DNA from: JAJDZL01 sp965220665
GTDB taxonomy: Bacteria; Pseudomonadota; Gammaproteobacteria; Arenicellales; JAJDZL01
Reading direction: 5' to 3'
DNA length: 64,000 bases
NCBI GenBank assembly: GCA_965220665.1
Contig: CBDCQQ010000005.1
Location: 992,001 to 1,056,000, forward strand
Shown piece after piece: positions 43,617 to 52,765 of this stretch (positions are counted from its first letter, which is position 1; every line of letters begins with the position of its first letter). Both the position numbers and the translations under genes were made by a program. A model generated the notes under the pieces. The model was not told where the DNA came from. It was given only the letters and a program-made list of their open reading frames with translations, and made no database searches.

Positions 43617-44567
43617 ATGTACTTGGTGTGCGGCGAAGCGTTGTTTGATGTCTTCATCGATGGCGAGAACAATAATTCTGGGAGTTTACGCTTGGATGCG
43701 TATCCGGGAGGCTCACCGTTCAACGTTGCCATTGGTATCGCTCGCTTAGGCGGCAGAGCAGCTCTGCTGACCGGGATATCGCGAGGTGCACTTGGCGAAC
43801 ATCTTGTGCGTACGTTGAAACAGGAGTCCGTGTCGACTGAATATCTAGTTCGTTCTGGCGAACGCACAACGCTTAGTATTGTCGGTGTAGACAATTTAGG
43901 GCAACCGGATTATGAATTTTACGGATTGGGGTCTGCGGATTGCAATGTGACGTCTGAACTAATTCCTGCGATCGGTTCTGAGATCAGTGGTTTGCATTTC
44001 GGATCATATTCAATTGCAGTACGGCCGATAGCCGACGCATTTGCAGGTCTTGCGACGACCGTTACGAACCGATTCATATCGGTTGACCCTAATGTTCGAA
44101 CAATGGTGGAACCGGATCTTGAAATTTGGAGACTTCGAATGAAAGAATACGCTTCCTGCGCTGACCTGATGAAATTCAGTATGGAAGACTTACGCACACT
44201 CTATCCAAATGTCGAAAAAGGAAAGCTGGTGAAGATGTTTCTTGATGCCGGTGTTAAGCTCGTCGTGATAACAGATGGTGGCAGAGCAGTCTCGGCTTGG
44301 ACCCACAAAGATCACATTGTAAGAGTAACACCTCCTGTTACTTCGGTCGTCGACACGGTGGGTGCTGGTGACAGCTTTCAGGCTGCATTGCTTGTTAAGT
44401 TATCCGAAGAAGGGGCTGGCAACCCAAAAGAAGCGGTGAATTCGCTTGATAAGAAAATGCTGGAGAATCTTATGAACTTTGCAGTTCAAGCTGCTCGAAT
44501 CACCTGTCGAAGACGCGGGGCAGATCTACCAAGACGTACCGAAATGTCTGGGTTGTTCGGTACTTGA
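43617..44567 (+). CDS. PfkB-family fructokinase
   Basis: 316-residue ribokinase-like carbohydrate kinase, probably fructokinase. N-terminal YLVCGEALFDVFIDG and PGGSPFNVAIGIARLGG; C-terminal signature VVDTVGAGDSFQAALLVKL with the catalytic Asp (DTVGAGD). The sequence type is that of bacterial fructokinases. It would phosphorylate the ketose made by the polyol dehydrogenase. Divergent from the ROK regulator gene and followed by a short terminator-like hairpin. Confidence 0.9.
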   Translation: MYLVCGEALFDVFIDGENNNSGSLRLDAYPGGSPFNVAIGIARLGGRAALLTGISRGALGEHLVRTLKQESVSTEYLVRSGERTTLSIVGVDNLGQPDYEFYGLGSADCNVTSELIPAIGSEISGLHFGSYSIAVRPIADAFAGLATTVTNRFISVDPNVRTMVEPDLEIWRLRMKEYASCADLMKFSMEDLRTLYPNVEKGKLVKMFLDAGVKLVVITDGGRAVSAWTHKDHIVRVTPPVTSVVDTVGAGDSFQAALLVKLSEEGAGNPKEAVNSLDKKMLENLMNFAVQAARITCRRRGADLPRRTEMSGLFGT

Positions 44568-44590
44568 CGAGTCGCACTCGTTTTGTTGTT
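44567..44590 (+). terminator. terminator after fructokinase
   Basis: ACGAGT (44567-44572), loop CGC, ACTCGT (44576-44581), then TTTGTTGTT. The stem is short but perfect, with a T-rich tail, and directly overlaps the kinase stop codon. Confidence 0.5.
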
Positions 44591-44912
44591 GGATTGAGCG
44601 GGGCAGAATACGTATGTTTCTGTGAGAGACGTCGATCAACCGTTCACGCTACCACCGGTTACAAATCAAACATCCTCCGCCAACTCTCGGTAGCGACTGA
44701 AAGCGTTCGCCAGCCGCATTTATTGGGTGTACGGTAATTCGGCTCGAATAATATTGGTGTGCGAAATTCAGAACCTCTTGCAGCTATGCGTCGAAAATTC
44801 TATTACTGACCATTGTCACTTGAATTCTCACCATTCACCGCGAATCACCGAATCAATCAAAGTTGACGGTTTTCAAATTTTTTTATTCAGGTTCGCTAAA
44901 TTTGACAAAATT
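44591..44912. other. gap between fructokinase and vapC
   Basis: About 320 bp between convergent genes. No credible ORF, repeat or RNA was recognised. Confidence 0.35.
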
Positions 44913-45311
44913 TCAGACCCAGTTTTCCAATTCTAGTCCTCTGATTCGTTCAAACTCAGCAAGGTTATTGGTTACGAGCACCAATTCTTCGCTTCGAGCA
45001 TGACCAGCTATGTGAAGATCATTTATACCAATCGGTTTGCCAATTCGCTCCAGCGTCGCTCGAATATTTCCATAGTGAGCAGCGGCGTTAGTTCCGTATT
45101 CAAGCACCTGCATTCGCGATATGAAATCTTCAACTTGTTGCAGGTTGTGTTCAGGGTAAGCGCTTTTTGACACACCGTGCATCAATTCGGCAAAAGTTAT
45201 CGAACTAATACACATTTTTCCTGAATTTCGATTGAACGATTTAAGGGCACTTTCTGGGCGTTTTTTCAGCACGTAAATTGCAATGTTGGTATCCAGCATG
45301 AATGTCAGCAT
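44913..45311 (-). CDS. vapC: VapC-type PIN-domain toxin
   Basis: 132-residue PIN-domain ribonuclease toxin. Acidic-site pattern: MLDTNIAIYVL (first Asp), TFAELMHGV (Glu), GINDLHIAGHAR (Asp), VTNNLAEFERIRGL (final Asn/Glu). The ATG at 45311 shares a base with the vapB stop (TGATG), so translation is coupled; a TTG at 45314 is an alternative. VapC toxins cleave tRNA or rRNA; the exact target cannot be told from sequence. Confidence 0.93.
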   Translation of the reverse strand: MLTFMLDTNIAIYVLKKRPESALKSFNRNSGKMCISSITFAELMHGVSKSAYPEHNLQQVEDFISRMQVLEYGTNAAAHYGNIRATLERIGKPIGINDLHIAGHARSEELVLVTNNLAEFERIRGLELENWV

Positions 45312-45544
45312 CAAAGGTCTTCGCGTTCAGATTGAATTTGAGAGGGGCGGACACTCATAAAGTCATCGCTCACGCGTTCGTCTGATAGAAAGAAGCTATC
45401 CCAGGTATGCTCAATGGGAGTGAGAATTCGATCATTACCAACGATTCGTACTGCCACTTGCTTCACACCTTCTGGAAATCGAGCTTTGGCAGGAAGCCTG
45501 ACTGCTTGAGTGCGATTATTAAGAAATACAGATCCGGTTAACAT
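45311..45544 (-). CDS. vapB: VapB-type antitoxin
   Basis: 77 residues from ATG 45544 (MLTGSVFLNNRTQAVRLPAK), the typical N-terminal AbrB-like swapped-hairpin DNA-binding domain of VapB; a longer frame from 45583 is unlikely. The C-terminal part (DSFFLSDERVSDDFM) should wrap around VapC. Overlaps vapC. Likely autoregulates through the inverted repeat just upstream. Confidence 0.92.
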   Translation of the reverse strand: MLTGSVFLNNRTQAVRLPAKARFPEGVKQVAVRIVGNDRILTPIEHTWDSFFLSDERVSDDFMSVRPSQIQSEREDL

Positions 45545-45574
45545 TTGTGGGAGTTCCAAAAATAAGTTTATGAA

Positions 45575-45594
45575 TATATACAATACAGTATATA
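45575..45594 (-). promoter_or_regulatory. inverted repeat, likely vapBC operator
   Basis: TATATAC (45575-45581), six-base spacer, GTATATA (45588-45594), 31 bases ahead of the vapB ATG and overlapping TATA-rich -10-like sequence on the minus strand. This is the usual place for VapBC autoregulation. Confidence 0.5.
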
Positions 45595-46227
45595 CATGGA
45601 TCTCAATTCTTTCAAGTAAACCGAAAGTGGGGTGTTGTGACTACTGCTGTTTTAATCACCAACGTTTTACCTACATCGGCAATAAATTTTTGTTGTCTAT
45701 GCATATCAATAAGTGATATAGTTATAGATTATTAACATATTGATATAAAAGAAAAAAACAATACATCGATGGAGCAATCCTACACCTAGAAAGGTCTGGT
45801 GGTGAAGGATGGTCCCTGTGAGGGCAGGTGTGATCGCGCAACAGAAGGGAAACGCCAGTGTACTTTGAGGTCAAGAAACAAGGTGGTCAGATTGATTTGT
45901 CGGTTCAAGCAGAAGGGTGGTTCAATGCTGAAAGCGTCCGCCGATTCGCATAGCGCGTCGTTTCCGCTGCCACACCGCTAGATCAAGCACGCTACTGGCT
46001 ACCAGCCGCTTACATCGTCATCAGCAATTTTAAGTACTTCATCACGGGGACCTAACATGGTGTGTTCCAACAGCACCCGAATTATTTCAGCGACGATTTT
46101 TCTACCGTTTCAACCATTGATTCTGGGATAATCATCTCCCTTTGAGAGTGCAACGGTTCGTAGTTGCTCATATTCCACACCCGATTCGGCTTTACTCAGT
46201 CCAGAGATATTTGACCTAAGTTTTGTC
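45595..46227. other. gap between vapB and hisH
   Basis: About 630 bp, AT-rich near vapB. Only short frames occur. On the minus strand from 46229 a frame beginning MTKLRSNISGL and continuing past one stop into NGRKIVAEIIRVLLEH looks faintly coding-like, perhaps a decayed gene, but I cannot name a family. It is the right-hand boundary of the block inserted in the his cluster. Confidence 0.3.
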
Positions 46228-46869
46228 ATGTCTAAAGTTCTAGTTGCAGATTTTGGCACCGGGAACCTCCACTCTGTGATGACCGCCATTCAGGTAGTGA
46301 GCAGTGGATCAGAAGTAGAGGCGTCTCGGTCGGCAAGAAGAATTCGAATGGCTGACCGATTGATCCTGCCGGGTCAGGGGGCGATTGGAACCTGGATGTC
46401 AGAACTTCAGGATGACGAAGTTCGCCAAGCAGTGAATGAAGCAGTAAGAACCAAACCGGTGCTCGGAATTTGTCTAGGGCTCCAGGCGCTTTATGAACAC
46501 AGTGAGGAAGATGGAGGTGTCGAGGGGCTGAAAGTACTTGCAGGACGGGTTGAACGATTTGGTGACGACCTGCTTGATTGCGGACATCGTATCAAAATTC
46601 CGCATATGGGATGGAGTATGGTTCATCAGACCTACCAGCACCCGCTGTGGTCAGGTATTCCGCAAGACGCGCGGTTTTATTTTGTACACTCGTATTTTGC
46701 CCGTTCTGATAGGGATTCCGAAGTTGCGGCTGTTGCTGACTACGGACTAAAGTTCACTTGCGCAGCAGCGCGTGAAAATCTCTTCGCAGTACAATTTCAC
46801 CCCGAAAAGAGTCGCCAACAGGGACTCAGGCTGTTAACCAACTTTCTTAATTGGGATGGCGAAGTCTAG
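46228..46869 (+). CDS. hisH: imidazole glycerol phosphate synthase, glutaminase subunit
   Basis: 213-residue class I glutamine amidotransferase supplying ammonia to HisF. VADFGTGNLHSV start, PGQGAIGTWM oxyanion strand, nucleophile GICLGLQAL (Cys near 83), and FAVQFHPEKS with the catalytic His-Glu. Most HisH proteins have PGVGAF where this one has PGQGAI. First gene of the hisH-hisA-hisF-hisI-hisE run. Confidence 0.97.
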   Translation: MSKVLVADFGTGNLHSVMTAIQVVSSGSEVEASRSARRIRMADRLILPGQGAIGTWMSELQDDEVRQAVNEAVRTKPVLGICLGLQALYEHSEEDGGVEGLKVLAGRVERFGDDLLDCGHRIKIPHMGWSMVHQTYQHPLWSGIPQDARFYFVHSYFARSDRDSEVAAVADYGLKFTCAAARENLFAVQFHPEKSRQQGLRLLTNFLNWDGEV

Positions 46870-46899
46870 CACTTCAGTTCTTTTACGATCACCATATTC

Positions 46900-47649
46900 A
46901 TGCTACTTATTCCTGCAATTGACATTAAGGACGGAAGCTGTGTCCGTCTGATTCAAGGAAATTTGGCTGATGCTACGGTCTACTCCACCGATCCGATCAG
47001 TCAGGCAACCCGATGGGTTGAGGCAGGTGCTACACGAATCCATATTGTAGACCTTAATGGTGCGGTGGAGGGTGAACCGGTTAATGCAGCGATTGTGGGC
47101 CGAATCGCGAAGCACCATCCAGAGGTAGAAATTCAGGTGGGTGGTGGCATTCGAAACCTTGACACGGTTCAACGCTACCTGGATGAGGGTGTGAATTATG
47201 TCATCATCGGCACTCGGGCAGTCAAAGAACCGGGGTTTGTCGCTGAAATTTCAAATCGCTTTCCAGGGACAGTAATCGCGGGTATCGATGTGCGTGGACA
47301 GACGGTAGCAACCGAGGGATGGGTTGCGTCCCAACACACCAATGTCGTGCAACTAGCGAACACATTGTCATCAGCGGGTGCAGTAGCCATTGTTTACACG
47401 GATATTGAGCGTGATGGAATGTTAAGCGGTGTCAACGTTTCAGCAACTGCTGAATTGGCGAATAGCGTAGACATACCTGTGATTGCGTCTGGGGGTATTC
47501 GCGATATTACCGATATTCAAAACTTGCTAGAAGTGAGTGAAGCGGGAATATTTGGTGCGATTGCAGGCAAGTCGCTGTACGAAGGGACACTTGAGTTTGC
47601 TTCTGCAACGCATTTGATTGATGATTTCCTGCGGAAAGACATTGCATAG
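46900..47649 (+). CDS. hisA: ProFAR isomerase HisA
   Basis: 249-residue TIM-barrel isomerase of histidine synthesis. PAIDIKDGSCVRLIQG (first catalytic Asp near 8), QVGGGIRN, GTRAVKEPGFV, YTDIERDGMLSGVN (second Asp), VIASGGIRD. It follows hisH by 30 bases and precedes hisF by 10. Confidence 0.97.
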   Translation: MLLIPAIDIKDGSCVRLIQGNLADATVYSTDPISQATRWVEAGATRIHIVDLNGAVEGEPVNAAIVGRIAKHHPEVEIQVGGGIRNLDTVQRYLDEGVNYVIIGTRAVKEPGFVAEISNRFPGTVIAGIDVRGQTVATEGWVASQHTNVVQLANTLSSAGAVAIVYTDIERDGMLSGVNVSATAELANSVDIPVIASGGIRDITDIQNLLEVSEAGIFGAIAGKSLYEGTLEFASATHLIDDFLRKDIA

Positions 47650-47659
47650 CTGAATTAAC

Positions 47660-48448
47660 ATGCCGCTCGCCAAACGAATCATTCCATGTCTGGATGTTGA
47701 CGAAGGTCGGGTCGTCAAGGGTGTCAAGTTTGTAAATATCCGAGACGCAGGAGATCCGGTTGAAGTCGCGCGAATGTATGATCGTCAGGGAGCTGATGAA
47801 CTTGCATTTTTGGATATTACCGCGAGTTCCAGCAATCGAGAGACGATTTTGCATATCGTCGAAGCAGTCGCGAACCAAGTATTTATTCCCTTGACCGTTG
47901 GTGGGGGAGTGCGTACTGTCGACAATATTCGCAGTCTTCTAAACGTTGGAGCAGACAAAATTTCGATCAACACCTCTGCAGTAGAGCGTCCCGAGTTTAT
48001 CGAAGAGGCTGCGGGTCGATTTGGTTCACAGTGTATCGTAGTCGCAGTTGATGCCCGCCGAGTGCCTGATACAGAACCGCCCGCCTGGGAGGTTTACACC
48101 CATGGTGGACGCAAACCGCGAGGACTTGATGCGGTAAAGTGGACCAAGCGCATGTGTGATGCTGGTGCAGGTGAAATATTGCTGACCAGCATGGATCGCG
48201 ACGGCACTAAAATTGGATTCGACCTGGAATTGACCAGAGCAGTATCGTCCGCAGTTCCGGTTCCCGTTATCGCCTCCGGCGGAGTCGGTGAATTATCGCA
48301 TCTGGCTGATGGTATTGAGTTTGGCTGGGCCGATGCCGTACTTGCAGCAAGCATCTTTCACTTCGGTGAGTATACAATCGCGCAAGCGAAAGAACACATG
48401 AAGGGGCGCGGAATAGAGGTTTGCGAGATAATTGATGAGTTCAAATAA
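47660..48448 (+). CDS. hisF: imidazole glycerol phosphate synthase, cyclase subunit
   Basis: 262-residue TIM barrel that uses HisH-derived ammonia. IPCLDVDEGRVVKGVKF (Asp near 11), FLDITASS, VGGGVRTVDNI, VAVDARRV (second Asp near 130), SMDRDGTKIGFDLEL, VIASGGVGE. Slightly longer than the usual ~257 residues. The hisI ATG overlaps its 3' end. Confidence 0.98.
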   Translation: MPLAKRIIPCLDVDEGRVVKGVKFVNIRDAGDPVEVARMYDRQGADELAFLDITASSSNRETILHIVEAVANQVFIPLTVGGGVRTVDNIRSLLNVGADKISINTSAVERPEFIEEAAGRFGSQCIVVAVDARRVPDTEPPAWEVYTHGGRKPRGLDAVKWTKRMCDAGAGEILLTSMDRDGTKIGFDLELTRAVSSAVPVPVIASGGVGELSHLADGIEFGWADAVLAASIFHFGEYTIAQAKEHMKGRGIEVCEIIDEFK

Positions 48449-48839
48449 AAGAAAGGTCGACTGGCTTGAAGATCTGAAGTGGCCCGACAGCGGGCTTTTA
48501 CCCGCAGTAGCTCAAGACTCTGATACGGGTCAGGTATTGATGGTTGCATGGATGAATGCAGCTGCCTTGCAGGCGACAATAGAGGAAGGGTACGCGGTGT
48601 ACTGGTCGAGGTCGCGCCAAAAACTGTGGCGCAAAGGCGAGGAGTCCGGTCATGTGCAAATGGTAAGTGAGGTTCTAATTGATTGCGACTCCGATACAAT
48701 CCTACTTAAGGTTGAACAGGAAGGCGGAATTGCTTGTCACACAGGGCGACGATCGTGTTTCTATAGGAAACTGGTCAATAATGAGTGGGAAGAGGTAGAA
48801 CCTGTATTGAAGTCACCAGAAGAAATCTATAAATCTTGA
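48435..48839 (+). CDS. hisI: phosphoribosyl-AMP cyclohydrolase
   Basis: 134-residue Zn-dependent enzyme for step three of the histidine pathway. Metal-binding DCDSDTILLKVEQEG and ACHTGRRSCFY are both intact, and the substrate region MVAWMNAAAL is present. Monofunctional, not fused to HisE. The start ATG at 48435 overlaps the hisF stop; TTG at 48432 is the alternative. Confidence 0.97.
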   Translation: MSSNKRKVDWLEDLKWPDSGLLPAVAQDSDTGQVLMVAWMNAAALQATIEEGYAVYWSRSRQKLWRKGEESGHVQMVSEVLIDCDSDTILLKVEQEGGIACHTGRRSCFYRKLVNNEWEEVEPVLKSPEEIYKS

Positions 48840-48852
48840 TAGTTATCAGACA

Positions 48853-49173
48853 ATGCAAACACAATCAGATATTCTTTCTGCTCTTGATGAGGTGATTGAT
48901 AATCGAAAGCAGGCGGACGTTGATGAATCCTATGTCGCACTTTTGCACTCGAAAGGATTGGACGAGATAGCTGGCAAAATCACTGAAGAAGCACAGGAAA
49001 CTGTAGAGGCAGCCTGTACTCGGGATGTGAATCAAGTAATATATGAAACTGCAGACTTGTGGTTCCATAGTCTGGTGTTATTGTCATACTTCAATTGCAA
49101 TCACAGCGATGTACTCAATGAACTGAGCCGACGGTTTGGCATTTCAGGTATCGAAGAGAAAAACTCGCGCTAG
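48853..49173 (+). CDS. hisE: phosphoribosyl-ATP pyrophosphatase
   Basis: 106-residue all-helical MazG-like enzyme for step two of histidine synthesis. The metal-binding EEAQETVEAA and YETADLWFHSLVLL (E-x-x-D) motifs are present. Separate from hisI, 13 bases downstream. Last his gene before tatA. Confidence 0.96.
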   Translation: MQTQSDILSALDEVIDNRKQADVDESYVALLHSKGLDEIAGKITEEAQETVEAACTRDVNQVIYETADLWFHSLVLLSYFNCNHSDVLNELSRRFGISGIEEKNSR

Positions 49174-49243
49174 CAGATTTGCAATTGACTTTAATCATTT
49201 GATGAATTCGTTATTTCAGAATTATTAGTTACGAGGAGGTAGG

Positions 49244-49489
49244 ATGTTTGGTCCTGGTGGAATTAGCATATGGCAACTGTTGATCATTTTGGTGATCGTG
49301 GTTTTGCTGTTTGGCACAAAGAAACTGCGCGGAATGGGTGGTGATCTCGGTTCCGCAATCAAAGGTTTCAAAAAATCGATAAAGGAAGAGCCTGCAGAAG
49401 GAGAAGACGACGCTTCCGAAGCGCTTGCAGAAGGAAGCCAGGAAGCGCTGAAAGAAGGTGAAGTCGAAGTCAAAAAAGAAAATGCTTGA
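49244..49489 (+). CDS. tatA: Sec-independent translocase subunit TatA
   Basis: 81 residues. One N-terminal TM (IWQLLIILVIVVLLFGTKKL) and an amphipathic helix (MGGDLGSAIKGFKKSI) precede an acidic tail. TatA oligomers form the protein-conducting pore of the twin-arginine pathway. A strong Shine-Dalgarno (GAGGAGGT) precedes ATG 49244. First gene of tatABC. Confidence 0.96.
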   Translation: MFGPGGISIWQLLIILVIVVLLFGTKKLRGMGGDLGSAIKGFKKSIKEEPAEGEDDASEALAEGSQEALKEGEVEVKKENA

Positions 49490-49523
49490 CTTCTGAATCG
49501 GCTCGGACCGGAGTGGTATTCGG

Positions 49524-50057
49524 ATGTTTGATATCGGTTTTTGGGAAATTGCGATAATTGCCCTGATTGGCTTGCTCATTTTGGGGCCAGAGCGATTGCC
49601 GCGCGCGGCTCGCTCAATCGGTCTTTGGGTGGGTAAGGCACGGCGTATGCTGGCTGAGGTCAAACGAGATATCGATCGAGAACTTGACGCTTCTGACTTG
49701 AAAAAGATTAAGGATGAGGTGAAACTTACGGTTGAGGAATCGAAAGATGTGTTTGAAGAAGCTTCACTCAAGAAGGATCTTGAAGACGCTAAGTCCGCAC
49801 TGGAGGAGACGGCTGAGACATTGAAAGAAAAAGTAACTGATGAGCCTGAGGCAGCAGCCAAATCATCCGAGTCTGAAAAGGTGGCTGATTCATCCAAGCG
49901 GGCTGCCGGTACTGAAAAATCCGATCCTGCTGTACAGGCCACTAAAGCTTCAAGTACCAGTTCAGCTGCCGAAACCCCTAAACCCAAAAAGCCCAAGAAA
50001 CTGAAGCCGGTTGTAGCTGAAGAATCGACTGCTGAGCAAACAAATACGGCCGCATAG
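49524..50057 (+). CDS. tatB: Sec-independent translocase subunit TatB
   Basis: 177 residues. N-terminal MFDIGFWEIAIIALIGLLIL and the conserved GPERLP hinge, followed by a long amphipathic/coiled helix (LAEVKRDIDREL) and a Lys/Glu/Ala-rich tail ending in PKPKKPKKLKP. TatB forms the receptor complex with TatC. It follows tatA by 34 bases and precedes tatC by one base. Confidence 0.96.
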   Translation: MFDIGFWEIAIIALIGLLILGPERLPRAARSIGLWVGKARRMLAEVKRDIDRELDASDLKKIKDEVKLTVEESKDVFEEASLKKDLEDAKSALEETAETLKEKVTDEPEAAAKSSESEKVADSSKRAAGTEKSDPAVQATKASSTSSAAETPKPKKPKKLKPVVAEESTAEQTNTAA

Positions 50058-50058
50058 A

Positions 50059-50847
50059 ATGTCAAAAAGCGCAAGCGACCCAAACGCAACTGGAACTACG
50101 TTTATCTCGCACCTGGTTGAGCTGCGACAGCGTCTGATGCGTTGTGTCATCGCGTTGCTGGGCATTTTCATAATTTGTGCACCGTTTGCCAACACACTAT
50201 ATGAGCAGCTTGCAGCACCGCTGATGGCGGCGTTGCCGGAAGGCAACAGCATGATATCCACCGAGCCGCACGGGCCGTTTTTCGTACCGTTTAAGTTTGC
50301 TTTCGCATTTGCTTTCGGTGTGTCTATTCCTTATTTGCTGTATCAGATGTGGGCATTTGTTGCACCCGGTCTCTACAAGCACGAACAGAAAACAGTATTA
50401 CCGCTGCTGGTCTCAAGCAGTGCCTTATTTTACCTAGGTGTGGCTTTTGCTTACTTCGTCGTATTTCCTGTCATTTTTGCTTTTTTTACGGGAACAGCAC
50501 CAGAGGGCGTTGAGGTCATGACCGACATTAACTCGTATCTGAGTTTTGTTCTGAAATTATTTTTCGCGTTCGGTATCGCATTCGAGGTACCAATCGCGAC
50601 CGTTTTGTTAGTTAAGGCAGGGGCAACGACGCCGGAAAGCCTGAGCAAAAAACGTCCTTACATCATTGTCGGTGCATTTGTAGTTGGCATGTTTCTTACA
50701 CCACCAGATGTATTTTCCCAGACGATGCTAGCGATTCCGGTGTGGTTACTGTTTGAGATCGGTCTTTACTTTTCGAAGCTGACCTACAAGAAGAAAATTA
50801 AAAAAGAAGAGGAAGACGATGAACCTGAATTTGATCCAACAGGTTGA
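50059..50847 (+). CDS. tatC: Sec-independent translocase subunit TatC
   Basis: 262 residues, six TM segments. Twin-arginine signal receptor: FISHLVELRQRLMRCV at the N-terminus, FKFAFAFAFGVSIPYLLYQMWAFVAPGLY (in pieces), FVLKLFFAFGIAFEVPI, and FLTPPDVFSQTMLAIPVW. The tail is short and acidic (KKEEEDDEPEFD). Last gene of tatABC. Confidence 0.97.
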   Translation: MSKSASDPNATGTTFISHLVELRQRLMRCVIALLGIFIICAPFANTLYEQLAAPLMAALPEGNSMISTEPHGPFFVPFKFAFAFAFGVSIPYLLYQMWAFVAPGLYKHEQKTVLPLLVSSSALFYLGVAFAYFVVFPVIFAFFTGTAPEGVEVMTDINSYLSFVLKLFFAFGIAFEVPIATVLLVKAGATTPESLSKKRPYIIVGAFVVGMFLTPPDVFSQTMLAIPVWLLFEIGLYFSKLTYKKKIKKEEEDDEPEFDPTG

Positions 50848-51491
50848 CTGATTACCGCTATATGACAAAATTAATCCCTGTTTTTCCAATTACCCGAGAA
50901 CGATACGGCATATTAAGCCCGAAACTGCAGTCATCAGTTTAACAATCCCTTTTCCATACTCAGCACACACTTTCCTGCACCTCTTTAGCGCGTGGTGCTT
51001 AAACCCAGAGGTCGAGCGGTCTTTGCACCGTCACTCTGACATTCATCCACCACACGCTTGTTTTTGCTGTAAGTTGGAGCGGGACAAACTCTATAGACAC
51101 AAGGTGTATCACTGTCGGAAGAGCCTAGTAGCTATTATCTGACGACCCAATATTCGAAGAAACCGTATTCACTCTAACTGTAATTACTCTGGTGATATCA
51201 GTTCACTTCAAAAATTCCTTTGTTAACTGAAACAACCGAGGTCGTCTGATCGAAACGCACGCTAGATGCGGGTTATACTGCTATGCGTATGTCACAGAGC
51301 GAGCAATAGTTTGGTTTTGATTGCCTCCGATTGTCACTAGACATAACCAATTTTCTAATCCACGCCAATTTGATTCGTTGTGCGAGCCAGTTATTTCGAA
51401 CCTCTGAAATCGATGGCTTGCCGGTTACATCTTCCGTAGCCCGGAAATGAAGACTTCCAACATCACAGTTGCTAGCTGAGAATCGAATTCT
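50848..51491. other. gene-free gap after tatC
   Basis: About 640 bp. The only ORFs are short and featureless. No tRNA cloverleaf, repeat or clear terminator was recognised. It marks the border between the conserved his-tat cluster and an accessory segment. Confidence 0.35.
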
Positions 51492-52709
51492 ATGCTTCAT
51501 TCATCAAAGAAAAGACTTCGAACCGGGGAGTTTGTTCCACTCATTGCAATCTTGATGTCATTAGTTGCACTAAGCGTCGATGCAATGTTGCCTGCGCTTC
51601 CAGAAATCGGCCGGGATTTAGGGGCACAGCATCGAAATGAAGCTCAGTTTGTAATCACAGCGTTGCTTGTCGGTTTAGGTATCGGGCAGTTGCTGTTTGG
51701 TCCGTTGTCAGATCGCATAGGCAGGAAACCAGCGATCATTACCGGCCTCTTGCTCTTCATGGTTGGTTGCGTAGTCAGTATTTTTGCATCGTCGTTTGAG
51801 GCAATGATCACAGGCCGCATTCTCCAGGGTGTCGGCGTAGCGAGTCCTCGAATTGTAACCCTGGCTATGGTCCGCGACCAGTTCAGCGGACAGCAGATGG
51901 CGCGGATCATGTCCTTCGCTATGGCGATTTTCATTCTGGTTCCTGCCTTAGCACCACTACTTGGACAAACAATTCTCTTACTGGGTGACTGGCGTTTGAT
52001 ATTCGCGACATTTCTTACACTGGCCGTGATTGTTTTTGTTTGGTTCTTCTTCCGTCAGCCAGAAACCCTTGCGGTTGGGAATCGGCTTTCAGTCGCACCG
52101 CGAGCCGTTCTTCATTCCGTCGGTGTCGTGCTGCGCACCCGACAGTCACTTGGGTACGCCCTTGCAACCGGATTTATTTTTGCTCCATTTGTTGCGTATC
52201 TGAGTACCGCGCAGCAGGTTTTCCAGGAGGCATATGACACTGGCAAGCTATTTCCCGCGTACTTCGGTTCACTTGCACTTGCTATCGGATTTGGTGCGCT
52301 AGTCAATGACCGACTGCTTCGGGCTTGGGGAATGCATCAAATCTCAACATTTTCGACGCTCTCTGTATCCGTAGTCTCTTTTGCTGCTTTTGCTGGCTTT
52401 GTAACCTTCGACAGTCTGCCGCCGCTGTGGCTCTTTACTGGTTATTTAGGGGTGCTGTTTTTTCTGATGGGTACAATTTTTGGCAATCTCAACGCACTTA
52501 CAATGGAACCTCTCGGATACATAGCTGGAATCGGTGCCGCACTGACCTCAGCAATGGCAACTCTGGTATCTGTGGTGCTTGGTGGCATCGTAGGACAATT
52601 CTTCGACGGAACGATCAATTTTCTAGCTGGCGCATTTGCGCTATTTGGCATCGCTGCGCTCACTGCGATGTGGTGGGGTACACGTCCCGACTCCAAGCGT
52701 CGAGAATAA
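51492..52709 (+). CDS. MFS multidrug exporter, Bcr/CflA type
   Basis: 405 residues, 12 TM segments. Drug:H+ antiporter of the Bcr/CflA group: D-x-M-L-P-A-L-P motif in TM1 (VDAMLPALPEIGRDLG), motif A GPLSDRIGRKPAIITG between TM2 and TM3, and motif C-like FILVPALAPLLGQ in TM5. Probably exports small hydrophobic drugs; the substrate is unknown. It converges on the proline racemase-like gene. Confidence 0.9.
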   Translation: MLHSSKKRLRTGEFVPLIAILMSLVALSVDAMLPALPEIGRDLGAQHRNEAQFVITALLVGLGIGQLLFGPLSDRIGRKPAIITGLLLFMVGCVVSIFASSFEAMITGRILQGVGVASPRIVTLAMVRDQFSGQQMARIMSFAMAIFILVPALAPLLGQTILLLGDWRLIFATFLTLAVIVFVWFFFRQPETLAVGNRLSVAPRAVLHSVGVVLRTRQSLGYALATGFIFAPFVAYLSTAQQVFQEAYDTGKLFPAYFGSLALAIGFGALVNDRLLRAWGMHQISTFSTLSVSVVSFAAFAGFVTFDSLPPLWLFTGYLGVLFFLMGTIFGNLNALTMEPLGYIAGIGAALTSAMATLVSVVLGGIVGQFFDGTINFLAGAFALFGIAALTAMWWGTRPDSKRRE

Positions 52710-52765
52710 TGATCTAGGCTATGACCATTCAACAAATCAAATTATCTTCTTTCGCGTAGCAAATT

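Noticed and set aside
45799..45981. 60-codon plus-strand frame between vapB and hisH
   Set aside because: Cys/Arg-rich translation with no family features; neighbouring frames are equally open in pieces.
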